NCBI GenBank assembly: GCA_016223085.1
Contig: JACRPS010000007.1
Coordinates: forward strand, 23,482-87,481
Direction: 5' to 3'
Length of the DNA: 64,000 bases
DNA from: Chloroflexota bacterium
GTDB taxonomy: Bacteria; Chloroflexota; Anaerolineae; Aggregatilineales; Phototrophicaceae
Under the pieces are notes generated by a model. That model worked only from the letters and a program-made list of their open reading frames with translations. It was not told the DNA's origin and made no database searches. The translations under genes and the position numbers were made by a program. Shown in pieces: positions 26,371-34,426 of this stretch (position 1 is the first letter of the stretch; each line of letters opens with the position of its first letter).

Positions 26371-26399
26371 AGTATGCACTTGTTTTTGCGTGGTGTCAA
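26371..26399 (-). promoter_or_regulatory. Promoter of the fadR operon
   Basis: On the minus strand TTGACA (26399-26394) and CATACT (26376-26371) are separated by 17 bases, close to the sigma-70 consensus. The predicted start point falls inside the FadR operator. Confidence 0.75.
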
Positions 26400-26508
26400 G
26401 TCGTATGGCGAAAGAGAGGTTCGGAAAACTTAACCGAAAGAGCAGAGCAAAGGGTTAGCAAAACTATCGCACACCGGTATAACTAAAGCCTTGACGGTGT
26501 CTGAAACC

Positions 26509-26527
26509 AGCCGCCTTCCAGGCGGCT
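26509..26527. terminator. Hairpin downstream of the membrane hydrogenase operon
   Basis: Perfect 8-base stem AGCCGCCT / AGGCGGCT with a 3-base loop, 40 bases past the end of the hycI-like gene. Only a short T tract follows on either strand, so termination is possible but not strong. Confidence 0.45.
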
Positions 26528-26566
26528 TTAAGGTTCAGCCGGGCGGCTTCCGGCGTCCGGCGCGGC

Positions 26567-27079
26567 TTAGGCAACGAATGAGGTCAGGAACTGGACGAGG
26601 GAATCAACCGCCGCATCCACCGACGCCGACAGCGGTGTATCAAAATCGCACTGCGCTGGCTGAATCAGCACCAGCCAGACGGCGCAGTTCAGTTCATCAC
26701 TCAAATATTTTGCCAGCATATGCAATGGAAAGGTGTGGGTACTCGCTTCCAAGCCGACGACCTCCTGCCACGACAGGCAGCGGATTGCGCCCGGCTCGGC
26801 GTTCATCAGCGCGGCGTCCACCAGCAGCACCGTATCCGGCGCAAACCGCCGGAGCGCGCCGGTACAGTTCTCCGGCACGTTGCCGGCATCCAGCACCAGC
26901 ACATCAACGCGCTTTGCGGTGGCTTGCAGCCGCCGGGCGATCATTACCCCAGTGGCATCATCGCCGTATAACTCGTTACCAATCCCCAGTAGCGCTAACC
27001 GGGAGTGGCCGTCAGGGCATATCAACCGCTGGCGGAGGGGCTTTTCCCAGGAGGGGTTCAAGATCGGCTTCGTTTCCAT
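26567..27079 (-). CDS. hycI: Hydrogenase maturation endopeptidase (HycI type)
   Basis: Nickel-dependent protease that cuts the C-terminal tail from the large subunit of the adjacent group 4 hydrogenase after metal insertion. The 170-residue open frame has the family opening LLGIGNELYGDDATGV, a second conserved Asp in VLVLDAGNVPE, and the His-bearing segment STHTFPLHMLAKYL. The large subunit encoded upstream does carry a cleavable tail after DPCFSCNDR. The ATG start overlaps the ferredoxin-like subunit gene by 68 bases; a TTG 18 codons later would reduce the overlap to 14 and still keep the whole domain. It is the last gene of the operon. Confidence 0.92.
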   Translation of the reverse strand: METKPILNPSWEKPLRQRLICPDGHSRLALLGIGNELYGDDATGVMIARRLQATAKRVDVLVLDAGNVPENCTGALRRFAPDTVLLVDAALMNAEPGAIRCLSWQEVVGLEASTHTFPLHMLAKYLSDELNCAVWLVLIQPAQCDFDTPLSASVDAAVDSLVQFLTSFVA

Positions 27080-27428
27080 AATAGACGGTAAACGGCTCGG
27101 TGCTGGTTGACGCCAGTTCCCACTCGCCGCTTGCCATGCTGATGCAGCTAAAACGGCAGTTCTGCACGCACTGCGCGCAGTAGGTACAGCGGTCAGCGTG
27201 GTAGCGCATCACAAACTTTTTGGCTTTCTTGTCAATCGTGATAACCTCAATCGCATCCGATGGGCAGTCCTTCGCGCACAGGCAGCAGCCGGTGCAGTTG
27301 TCGGGATTCCAGTGCAGCTTGCCGCGCAGCCGTTCCGGACTGGCGTTACGTTCAAACGGGTACAGGCGGGTGACGGGCTTCTGGAAAAACGAGCGCAGCG
27401 TATCCACCAGCATGGAACCGATTCTCAT
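27012..27428 (-). CDS. Group 4 hydrogenase ferredoxin-like subunit (NuoI/HycF-like)
   Basis: Electron-transfer subunit with two [4Fe-4S] clusters linking soluble ferredoxin to the hydrogenase core. The 138 residues contain CTGCCLCAKDCP near residue 46 and CTYCAQCVQNC near residue 81, two complete C-x2-C-x2-C-x3-C motifs. The N-terminus includes a Phe-rich amphipathic helix (LVDTLRSFFQKP) that can lie on the membrane, as in NuoI. The ATG overlaps the stop of the NuoH-like gene as ATGA. The frame is open further upstream, but that part is antisense-like to NuoH and has no ribosome site. Confidence 0.92.
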   Translation of the reverse strand: MRIGSMLVDTLRSFFQKPVTRLYPFERNASPERLRGKLHWNPDNCTGCCLCAKDCPSDAIEVITIDKKAKKFVMRYHADRCTYCAQCVQNCRFSCISMASGEWELASTSTEPFTVYYGNEADLEPLLGKAPPPAVDMP

Positions 27429-28348
27429 AGCACCATCCCTTTCAGCAGCAGCGTAACCAGCCATTGCAGCAGCACCAGCAGCGTCCCGTAGCGCCACCAC
27501 AGGCCAACGATCTGATCAATCCGCAGCCGGGTCATCAGTGTTTGCACCCCGGCCAGCGCCAGCAGCAGCACGAGTGTTTTGACAATATAATCCAGCTGAT
27601 TGTGAATCCCACCCAGGTAGAACGCCGACATCAGCGTTAACCCGGCGATCAGTTCCGCATAGCGCCCCAGGTAAAACAGCGCCAGCCCGCGCCCGCTGTA
27701 TTCGGTCAGCGCCCCGGCCACGATCTCGGTTTCGGCTTCCGGCGCGTCGAACGGGCGCATTTCCAGCTTGCCCATCAGGCCGATCAGCGCGATCACAAAC
27801 CCGACCGGCTGGAGCAGAATTACGGGATGCGTGCTGGAGTAGGCCATGATGTCGCTGATCTTCCAGCTTCCAGCGGCCACTGCCGGCCCCAGCATCGCCA
27901 GCAGGAACGGCGCTTCGTAGGAGAACAACTGCGTCAGGGTGCGGGTCGCGCCCACCAGCGAAAAGCGGTTATTGGTATTCGCGCCCGCGATGCCGGTACA
28001 CAGCGTCAGCATACTGAACAGATAAACCGCGACGATCAGATCGCCGGAAAAGCTGTACGATGGCTGCAAGCCCGCAATCGGCAGGTACAAAGCACCGGTT
28101 AACACCCCGGCCAGCGCCACAATTGGCAGCCACACAAACAGGCGGGCATTCACGCTTTCCGGCACAACTTCTTCTTTTGCCAGCAGCTTCAGCAGGTCGG
28201 CCAGGGGTTGAAACCAGCGCGGCCCAACCCGGTTTTGCAACCGGGCAACCAGCTTGCGGTCGGCCCACTCGTACACCATACCGTTTGCCAGCACAAACAG
28301 CCCGCCGGGGAAAATCAGCAGGATAAACAGGGTTTTCAGGACATCCAT
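27425..28348 (-). CDS. Group 4 hydrogenase membrane subunit (NuoH/HycD-like)
   Basis: Membrane subunit that joins the hydrogenase peripheral arm to the ion pump. The 307 residues have about eight membrane helices and the NuoH hallmark acidic loops: YEWADRKLVARLQNRVGPRW near residue 25, LLKLLAKEEVVPE near 52, and MRPFDAPEAETEIVAGALTEYSG near 197. This is the quinone-cavity subunit in complex I; in group 4 hydrogenases it carries the conserved charged chain. It lies directly after the large subunit gene (one-base gap). Confidence 0.94.
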   Translation of the reverse strand: MDVLKTLFILLIFPGGLFVLANGMVYEWADRKLVARLQNRVGPRWFQPLADLLKLLAKEEVVPESVNARLFVWLPIVALAGVLTGALYLPIAGLQPSYSFSGDLIVAVYLFSMLTLCTGIAGANTNNRFSLVGATRTLTQLFSYEAPFLLAMLGPAVAAGSWKISDIMAYSSTHPVILLQPVGFVIALIGLMGKLEMRPFDAPEAETEIVAGALTEYSGRGLALFYLGRYAELIAGLTLMSAFYLGGIHNQLDYIVKTLVLLLALAGVQTLMTRLRIDQIVGLWWRYGTLLVLLQWLVTLLLKGMVL

Positions 28349-28349
28349 C

Positions 28350-29540
28350 TCACTTGTTCTCCTGATGCGCCAGCCGGCGCTGCCGCAGCGATTCCCAGGT
28401 GACCAGCGCCCCCGCCGCGTCCCGTACCGCTACCGTCCGGTCGTTGCAGGAGAAACACGGGTCAATCCCGGCCAGAATCATCGGCATATCCGCCAGTTGG
28501 TGGCCGACCGCCGTCGCCACCACCGACCCCATGTTACATAGCGTCGGCGTCCGCACCTTAATCCGTTCCGGGTTATCGCTGCCGTTGCTTTTGATGAAAT
28601 AAAACGCCTCACCGCGCGGCGCTTCCACCCGGCTGATGGTTTCCCCCGCCTTGATTTTGCGCGGCATTCTTGTTTGTAGTTCGCCCGGCGGCAGCTTATC
28701 AATTACTTCGTGGATGAGGCGGTAGCTTTCAAACAGTTCCTTAATCCGCACCACAAACCGCGCCTCCAGATCGCCCGCCTCCGCCAGCACGATTTGCACC
28801 GGGAAATCGGCGTAGGCCGCGTATGGCGCTTCGATACGAATATCCCGCGCCACGCCGGACGCCCGCGCCGTCGGCCCGACCACGCCCAGCCGTTCAGCTA
28901 CCTCCTTGCTCATCGTGCCCACGCCGCGTGTGCGCTGTAAAAACACCTCGTCAGTCGTGACAACGTTCAGGTAGTGGCGCGACCGTTCTTCCAGAAAATC
29001 CACACCTTTGAGGATGGCGCTGGCGAGATCGGGTGTCACGTCACACTTGACGCCGCCGAGGATATTGGCGGAATAATTCACGCGGTTGCCGGTGAAACTT
29101 TCCAGCAGGTCCATCACGGTTTCGCGGTCGCGCCAGCTATACATAAACAGCGTATCAAACCCGGCTTCGTGCGCGGCCACGCCCAGCCACAGCAGATGGC
29201 TGTGAACCCGTTCCAGTTCCGCCACCAGCACACGGATCGCCTGCGCGCGCGGCGGGACTTCCGCCCCGGCCAGTTTTTCCACCCCCAGACAGTACGTCAT
29301 CGCGTGGACGTGCGAGCAAATGCCGCAGATGCGTTCCAGCAGATACAGGCTTTGCGTCCAGTTGCGGCTCTCGACGGCCTTCTCAATCCCGCGATGTGCG
29401 TAGCCTAGCCGCACCGTCGCGCCGGTCACGATCTCGCCATCCACGGTAAATTCAAAGTGTCCCGGCTCCTTGAGCGCCGGGTGCTGCGGGCCAATCGGGA
29501 CGACAAATCGTTTTTTATCCTGCACGACCGCTTCACTCAT
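28350..29540 (-). CDS. Group 4 [NiFe] hydrogenase large (catalytic) subunit
   Basis: Catalyses H2 formation or oxidation. The 396-residue protein aligns with complex I NuoD but retains both nickel-ligand motifs lost in NuoD: Cys72 and Cys75 in ERICGICSHVHAM, and Cys362 and Cys365 in DPCFSCNDR. After Arg368 there is a 28-residue tail, the cleavage signature for a HycI-type protease, which is encoded at the end of the operon. This rules out a plain NADH dehydrogenase. NuoC- and NuoD-like parts are separate genes here (overlap of eight bases), unlike E. coli HycE where they are fused. No NuoEFG module is present, so ferredoxin is the likely partner. I do not assign a subgroup. Confidence 0.94.
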   Translation of the reverse strand: MSEAVVQDKKRFVVPIGPQHPALKEPGHFEFTVDGEIVTGATVRLGYAHRGIEKAVESRNWTQSLYLLERICGICSHVHAMTYCLGVEKLAGAEVPPRAQAIRVLVAELERVHSHLLWLGVAAHEAGFDTLFMYSWRDRETVMDLLESFTGNRVNYSANILGGVKCDVTPDLASAILKGVDFLEERSRHYLNVVTTDEVFLQRTRGVGTMSKEVAERLGVVGPTARASGVARDIRIEAPYAAYADFPVQIVLAEAGDLEARFVVRIKELFESYRLIHEVIDKLPPGELQTRMPRKIKAGETISRVEAPRGEAFYFIKSNGSDNPERIKVRTPTLCNMGSVVATAVGHQLADMPMILAGIDPCFSCNDRTVAVRDAAGALVTWESLRQRRLAHQENK

Positions 29541-30009
29541 TACCCTGCTCCTTCACGCCGCGTTCCAGTACCGCATCCTTCCGCAGCGGATATACGTCAT
29601 CCGGCCAGTCATCTGCCAGAAACAGGCGGCTGTTATCCGGCGTCCCGACGACCTGAATCCCCATCATTTCCACCAGTTCGCGCTCGAACACGCTGGCCGA
29701 GGGGATAAGCGGGCAAACACTCGGTACGGACGCCGAAGCGCGCGGCGTGGCGACCCGCAGTGTCAGCACCGCCGCGCCTTCGCAGAAGTGATACAGCACT
29801 TCAATCTGACCCGCCTCGACACCCAGATCAAGGCCGGTGATGGCGGACAGATAACCCCAGCGCGCGCCGATCAACGCCTCAATGGCGGCGATTAAATTCT
29901 GGGCGGCCACGCCAACATCCAGCCGGTTCGGTTCGGGTGACTGGGTGTCGCCCGCCCAGGACGCTAACACCTGCTGCGCCGCTTGCAGCCGTTCTTCCGG
30001 CGATGTCAT
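29533..30009 (-). CDS. Group 4 hydrogenase NuoC-like subunit
   Basis: Structural subunit of the peripheral arm. The 158 residues fit the 30-kDa subunit family: ITGLDLGVEAGQIEVLYHF near residue 57, SVFERELVEMMGIQVVGTPD near 105, then RLFLADDWPDDVYPLRKD, the family signature. It overlaps the small subunit gene by four bases upstream and the large subunit gene by eight bases downstream, so stoichiometric translation is likely. Confidence 0.92.
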   Translation of the reverse strand: MTSPEERLQAAQQVLASWAGDTQSPEPNRLDVGVAAQNLIAAIEALIGARWGYLSAITGLDLGVEAGQIEVLYHFCEGAAVLTLRVATPRASASVPSVCPLIPSASVFERELVEMMGIQVVGTPDNSRLFLADDWPDDVYPLRKDAVLERGVKEQGNE

Positions 30010-30488
30010 ACAATTTCCTCCTGCGGCGGCTGTTTGGCCGGTTGCAGTTTGCCCAGCAGCTTCACCACGCCGTCAATAATCGCTTCCGGGCGCGGCGGAC
30101 AGCCCGGCACGTAAACATCTACCGGAATGACCTCATCCACATGGCCGACCACGTTGTAGCAGCCCTGGAATGCCCCGCCGGAAATGGCACACGAGCCAAC
30201 CGCGATCACAAACTTGGGTTCGGGCATCTGCTCATACACGCGCAGCAAACGGTCGCGTGCCTGGAGTGTCACCGGCCCGGTGCAGATCAATACATCCGCA
30301 TGGCGCGGGCTGCCTTGCAACTTGATGCCAAATCGCTCCACGTCATAACGCGGCGTCAATGTCGCCAGGATTTCGATATCACAGCCGTTGCACGAGCCAC
30401 TATTGAAGTGAATCACCCAGGGCGAATTCAGCCTTGCCCAGGTTTTCACCCGGTCTAATACTTCGTTCCATGTCTTACCGAAGTCCAT
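30006..30488 (-). CDS. Group 4 hydrogenase small subunit (NuoB/HycG-like)
   Basis: Carries the single proximal [4Fe-4S] cluster next to the NiFe centre. The 160 residues show the cluster ligands in order: NSGSCNGCDIEI near residue 30, VGSCAISGGAFQGCYN near 98, and VPGCPPRPEAIIDGV near 128. There is no Tat signal and only one cluster, as in group 4 enzymes and NuoB. It is transcribed after the NuoA-like gene, from which it is separated by a repeat-containing gap of 110 bases. Confidence 0.94.
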   Translation of the reverse strand: MDFGKTWNEVLDRVKTWARLNSPWVIHFNSGSCNGCDIEILATLTPRYDVERFGIKLQGSPRHADVLICTGPVTLQARDRLLRVYEQMPEPKFVIAVGSCAISGGAFQGCYNVVGHVDEVIPVDVYVPGCPPRPEAIIDGVVKLLGKLQPAKQPPQEEIV

Positions 30489-30508
30489 TATGGTTCACCC
30501 TTATCCTT

Positions 30509-30596
30509 AACCCCTCCCCCGTCCCCTCCCCGAATTCGGAGAGGGGTGCAAGTGCTGTGTTTTCTCCCCTCTCCGAATTCAGGGGTGAGGGGGTCG
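30509..30596. repeat. Large C/G-rich imperfect inverted repeat with two GAATTC centres
   Basis: Two copies of CCGAATTC flanked by CCCCTC/GAGGGG blocks are arranged head to head around a 16-base spacer, so 30511-30547 pairs with 30562-30594. It lies inside the hydrogenase operon between the NuoA- and NuoB-like genes. It differs from the GTAGGGGC family in both ends and length. Confidence 0.75.
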
Positions 30597-30598
30597 CT

Positions 30599-30910
30599 TC
30601 ACCCCAGAATCAGCGCCAGCAGCGCCGCGCCCAATCCTGCCAGATACACCCCCTCGATGCCCGTCAGGCTGCCGCTGCCCAGCACCAGCACGCCCAGATG
30701 CAGCACCGCAAAAAACAGCGCCACGCGGAAAAACGGTTTGTAACCCGGCGCGGCCAGATGCTGCGCCGCTTCCTCACCGCTGCCGTAGGTGCTGCGCTTC
30801 AGCGGCGAATCAGGCGCGTTCGGCGCGAGCGATTTGCCGAACCGGGACAATATTCCGACCAGCACGAGGTAGATCAGGAACGCAATCGGAGGCGCGAGTA
30901 AAATCTCCAT
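30599..30910 (-). CDS. NuoA-like membrane subunit of the group 4 hydrogenase
   Basis: A 103-residue membrane protein with three predicted helices (residues 3-22, 48-68 and 74-100). The loop between the first two contains DSPLKRSTYGSGEE, matching the NuoA pattern Y-x-C/S-G-x-E that lines the quinone or active-site channel in complex I. NuoA-like subunits occur in only some hydrogenase complexes, so its presence here is a feature for classification. Start at the ATG giving MEILLAPP; earlier in-frame residues lack a ribosome site. Confidence 0.82.
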   Translation of the reverse strand: MEILLAPPIAFLIYLVLVGILSRFGKSLAPNAPDSPLKRSTYGSGEEAAQHLAAPGYKPFFRVALFFAVLHLGVLVLGSGSLTGIEGVYLAGLGAALLALILG

Positions 30911-30920
30911 GTTTATCCTC

Positions 30921-32402
30921 CTATCCACCAAACGCGGCCAGCAGACCGGCGCTGGCCGGCTGCGTCAGCCACGTCAGCGCGTCCGGCCACAGGCCGACCA
31001 GCAGCAGCGCCGCCGCCAGAACAATGATGGGTATGATGATCGCCAATGGCAGCGTCCGCCCACGTTCGATCAGCGCCGACGGCGTTTCGCGGAACAGAAC
31101 GTTGATGACCGGCAGGTAATACGCCAGCGACAGCACACTGTTGAGCGCCGCGACGATCACCAGCAGCGTAATCAGGCTTTCGCCCGTGCCCACCCCGGCG
31201 ACAAAGATTTGCCACTTCGACATAAACCCGGCCAGGGGCGGCACGCCCCCCAGGCTGAGGAGCGCCAGCGTCAGCGCCAGCGCCAGCAGCGGGTAACGCC
31301 GCGCCGCGCCGGAAAGATCGTCAATTTTGAGCGCATGTTCGTTGCCGTTGATGCGCCCCGCCGCGTACAGCAGCGCCCCGGCACAGAAGAACGCCAGCCC
31401 TTTCATCAGGCCGTGATTCAGCAGATGGAACAGGCCGCCCTGCAGGCCGGAACTTTCACCGACGTACAATCCCACGCCCAGGCCAAACAGGATGTAACCG
31501 ATCTGGCTCATGCTGGAATACGCCAGCAGCCGTTTCAACTCCCGCTGGCGCAGCGCCAGCAGATTGCCCGTGAAGATATTAAGGACGCCGAACAGCATCA
31601 GTGCCGCGCTCCACGACAGCGTAAACCCGGCCAGCGCCGCCAGTGCCCGCAGCAGCGCGATCAGCCCCGCTTTGGTGACGACGCCGGACAGCACCGCGCT
31701 GACCGGGCTGGGTGACTGGCTGTAGGCATCCGGCAGCCAGGTATGCAGCGGCACGATGGCGATTTTGACGCCGAAGCCGATCAGGAACAGCACGCCGGCC
31801 ACCAGCAGCAGCGGCGACGTTCCTGCCGCGCGGATTGCGTCCAGATCAAGCGCGCCGGTCTGCGCCAGCACCAGCGCGATGCCCAGCACGACCAGCACCG
31901 AGCCAACCGCGCTCTGCACCAGATACTTGACGGCGGCTTCCAGCGATGCGCTTTTTTCACGGTAGAACACCACCAGCAGATACGACGCGACCACCATCGC
32001 CTCGAACCACACCCACAGGTTAAACAGATCGGCGGCGCAGGCCAGGCCGATCATCGTGCCGGTCAGCGCCAGTAGCAGCGCATAATATTTTTCCTCGCCT
32101 GTCTTCCCGGCCATGTATGGCCCGGAGAAAATCACCGCCAGCGTGCCCAGCGCCAGCGCCAGCGCCGCGAACAGCAGGCTCAGTCCGTCTACGCGGAAGA
32201 CGATGCCCTCCAGCCGAAACTCGACCGGCGCGGTGTAGTCCCGCACGACCAGCGCGAACACCAGCCACGCGCCGAGCAGCGCCAGCAGGCTGATGGTGCG
32301 CGCCAGCGCCGTCTGGCGCGGCAGCAGCCGCCCGGCGAAATACGTCAGCGGCGACGATACCAGGGGCAGAACGATCAAACTAACGGGTATCACGGTGTTC
32401 AT
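30921..32402 (-). CDS. NuoN/MrpD-like antiporter subunit of the hydrogenase complex
   Basis: A 493-residue ion-translocating membrane subunit with about 14 helices. Proton_antipo_M hallmarks are visible: Glu in LFNLWVWFEAMVVASYLLV near residue 135, Lys in AAVKYLVQSAVGSVL near 165, IAIVPLHTWLPDAYSQSPSP near 218 and KRLLAYSSMSQIGYILFGLG near 300. MrpD, NuoM and NuoN share these features and the exact type cannot be fixed by eye. Its start overlaps the NuoL-like gene by four bases. Confidence 0.9.
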   Translation of the reverse strand: MNTVIPVSLIVLPLVSSPLTYFAGRLLPRQTALARTISLLALLGAWLVFALVVRDYTAPVEFRLEGIVFRVDGLSLLFAALALALGTLAVIFSGPYMAGKTGEEKYYALLLALTGTMIGLACAADLFNLWVWFEAMVVASYLLVVFYREKSASLEAAVKYLVQSAVGSVLVVLGIALVLAQTGALDLDAIRAAGTSPLLLVAGVLFLIGFGVKIAIVPLHTWLPDAYSQSPSPVSAVLSGVVTKAGLIALLRALAALAGFTLSWSAALMLFGVLNIFTGNLLALRQRELKRLLAYSSMSQIGYILFGLGVGLYVGESSGLQGGLFHLLNHGLMKGLAFFCAGALLYAAGRINGNEHALKIDDLSGAARRYPLLALALTLALLSLGGVPPLAGFMSKWQIFVAGVGTGESLITLLVIVAALNSVLSLAYYLPVINVLFRETPSALIERGRTLPLAIIIPIIVLAAALLLVGLWPDALTWLTQPASAGLLAAFGG

Positions 32403-34300
32403 ACACCCCTCCCGATAGCGACGATAAGCAGTAGAATCGCCAGCCCGGCTACAATTCCGGCCACGTTCCAGTTGAGTTGGCCGGTCTGCGTCCGGCGTAC
32501 CGCTTCCGCCACCCGTTCGGTCGCCCGCCCTAGCGCCAGGCCCGCGCCGTCCACCGCCGTTTTGTCGAAAGTGGCGATCAGGCGCGAAAGTGTGTTATAC
32601 GGGCCGATAAACAGCCGTTCGTACAGTTCATCTACCCACCAGCGGCGGTTGAGCGCGGTAAACAGCGCGCTTTGCAGTGGGTCGCGTTCGCCCGCCGGCT
32701 GCCGACCGTACCGCCAGTACGCCAGCAGAATGCCCAGCAGCGCCAGCACCGTTGAAATTCCGGCGACGGTCGCGTTAAACACGCCTGCTTCGGCTTCGTG
32801 CGTGGTATGTTCCAGCCAGCCGCCCAGCGTGTGCTGCCCCGGCAGATTCAACGCGCCACCGACAACCGACAGCGCCGCCAGCACGATCAGCGGCACGAGC
32901 ATGATTCGCCCGCTGTCATGCGCGTGATGGGCAGCATCGCTGCGACCACGCCCGAAAAACACCAGGAACGCCTGCCGCGCGATGTAGAACGCGGTCAAAA
33001 AGGCCGTGATCGTCAGCAAAACGTAGATGACAGGCCGGTGTTCAAACGCTGCCGTCAGAATTTCGTCTTTGGAGAAAAACCCGGCCAGCGGCGGTAGTCC
33101 CGCCAGCGCCAGCGCCCCGGCCAGATACGTCCAGAATGTGACCGGCATTCTGCCGCGCAGACCGCCCATGTGACGCATATCCTGCGCGTCGAATTTCGCC
33201 GTGTGCGCGCCGTGCGCGACGCCGTGAATGACGGACCCGGCGGCCATAAACAGCAGCGCCTTAAAAAACGCATGAGTAACCAGGTGGAACATGCCGGCGG
33301 TGTACGCACCCAGGCCAACCGCCGCCACCATAAAACCAAGCTGGCTGATGGTCGAATAGGCCAGCACGCGCTTGATGTCAAACTGCCCAACCGCGATGCT
33401 CGCCGCCAGCAGCGCGGTGCACGTGCCGACGACGGCCACCACGTCCTGCGTGAACGGCGCCAGCGTGAACAGCGGCGCGGCACGGACGATCAGGTACACA
33501 CCTGCTGTGACCATCGTCGCAGCGTGGATGAGCGCCGATGCTGGCGTTGGGCCGGCCATCGCATCCGGCAACCACACAAACAGCGGAATCTGCGCGCTCT
33601 TGCCGGTGACGCCCAACAGCAGCAGCAGCGTTATCAGCGTTGCCAGCGGCGCGCCGACGGCCAGCGACTTTTCCGCCGTGCCAAACACGTCAGCGAAGTT
33701 GAGCGAACCAAACGCCCAGAACAGCGCAAACATCGCCAGCAGCAGACCGGCATCGCCAATCCGGTTGGCGATCATGGCTTTACGGGCAGCGTTACTGTTG
33801 CGCCAGCCTTCGCCGCCGCTTTTATCAAACCAGAAGCCAATCAGCAGGAACGAACACAGCCCCACGCCTTCCCAGCCGACAAACAGCAGCAGGAAGTTAT
33901 CCGCCGTCACCAGCAGCAGCATCGCCGCCAGGAACAGGTTGAGATAGACAAAAAAACGCGCAAACCGCGCATCGCCCTGCATATAACCAATCGAATAGGC
34001 GTGGATGAGCGTGCCCACGCCGGTGACAACCAGCATCATCGTGACCGAGAGCGTATCTACCCGGAAGGCCCATGCGACTTGGAAGCTGCCAATCGTTATC
34101 CAGTTACCCAGGCTAACAACCGCGCCTTCCGGTTCAGCTTGAAGCGCGATCAACAGCAGCACCGCGACGGCAAAGGCCAGCCCCGCCGCAAGGGTGGCGA
34201 CGATACCGGCCTGCGGTCCGCGCAGGCGTTTGCCCAGCGCCAGATTGACCAGCAGTCCCGCGATGGGTAACGCGATCACCAACGGAACGAGATTAAACAT
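32399..34300 (-). CDS. NuoL-like antiporter subunit of the hydrogenase complex
   Basis: A 633-residue pump subunit with about 16 helices. FLLLFVGWEGVGLCSFLLIGFW near residue 133 is the NuoL signature with its key Glu, SAQIPLFVWLPDAMAGPTP near 238 and RVLAYSTISQLGFMVAAVG near 315 follow, and the C-terminal part continues past 500 with the long lateral helix expected of NuoL, ending in further hydrophobic residues. Together with the NuoN/MrpD-like subunit it gives two antiporter modules, so H2 chemistry can be coupled to H+ or Na+ translocation. Confidence 0.93.
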   Translation of the reverse strand: MFNLVPLVIALPIAGLLVNLALGKRLRGPQAGIVATLAAGLAFAVAVLLLIALQAEPEGAVVSLGNWITIGSFQVAWAFRVDTLSVTMMLVVTGVGTLIHAYSIGYMQGDARFARFFVYLNLFLAAMLLLVTADNFLLLFVGWEGVGLCSFLLIGFWFDKSGGEGWRNSNAARKAMIANRIGDAGLLLAMFALFWAFGSLNFADVFGTAEKSLAVGAPLATLITLLLLLGVTGKSAQIPLFVWLPDAMAGPTPASALIHAATMVTAGVYLIVRAAPLFTLAPFTQDVVAVVGTCTALLAASIAVGQFDIKRVLAYSTISQLGFMVAAVGLGAYTAGMFHLVTHAFFKALLFMAAGSVIHGVAHGAHTAKFDAQDMRHMGGLRGRMPVTFWTYLAGALALAGLPPLAGFFSKDEILTAAFEHRPVIYVLLTITAFLTAFYIARQAFLVFFGRGRSDAAHHAHDSGRIMLVPLIVLAALSVVGGALNLPGQHTLGGWLEHTTHEAEAGVFNATVAGISTVLALLGILLAYWRYGRQPAGERDPLQSALFTALNRRWWVDELYERLFIGPYNTLSRLIATFDKTAVDGAGLALGRATERVAEAVRRTQTGQLNWNVAGIVAGLAILLLIVAIGRGV

Positions 34301-34361
34301 CAGGCTCCCTCTTTTACAAAAATTTCTCTACTGAAGGACACGATCAATAGGGTTTTCGCGG

Positions 34362-34390
34362 GTAGGGGCGACCGGTGTGGTCGCCCCTAC
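34362..34390. repeat. Dispersed GTAGGGGC-type palindrome
   Basis: Perfect 12-base arms GTAGGGGCGACC and GGTCGCCCCTAC with loop GGTGT. It lies in the 126-base gap between the NuoK- and NuoL-like genes, inside the hydrogenase operon. Confidence 0.9.
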
Positions 34391-34426
34391 GTCATTTACG
34401 TTAAACTCTGCCGTGTCCGTCCACCA

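Noticed and set aside
33170..34270. 366-codon plus-strand open frame opposite the NuoL-like gene
   Set aside because: His/Arg/Gln-rich shadow of a membrane protein gene; no start signals.
34362..34390. GTAGGGGC palindromes as ordinary intrinsic terminators
   Set aside because: No T-run follows the stems, several lie inside operons, and the ends are conserved across loci while cores vary, which fits a repeat family better.
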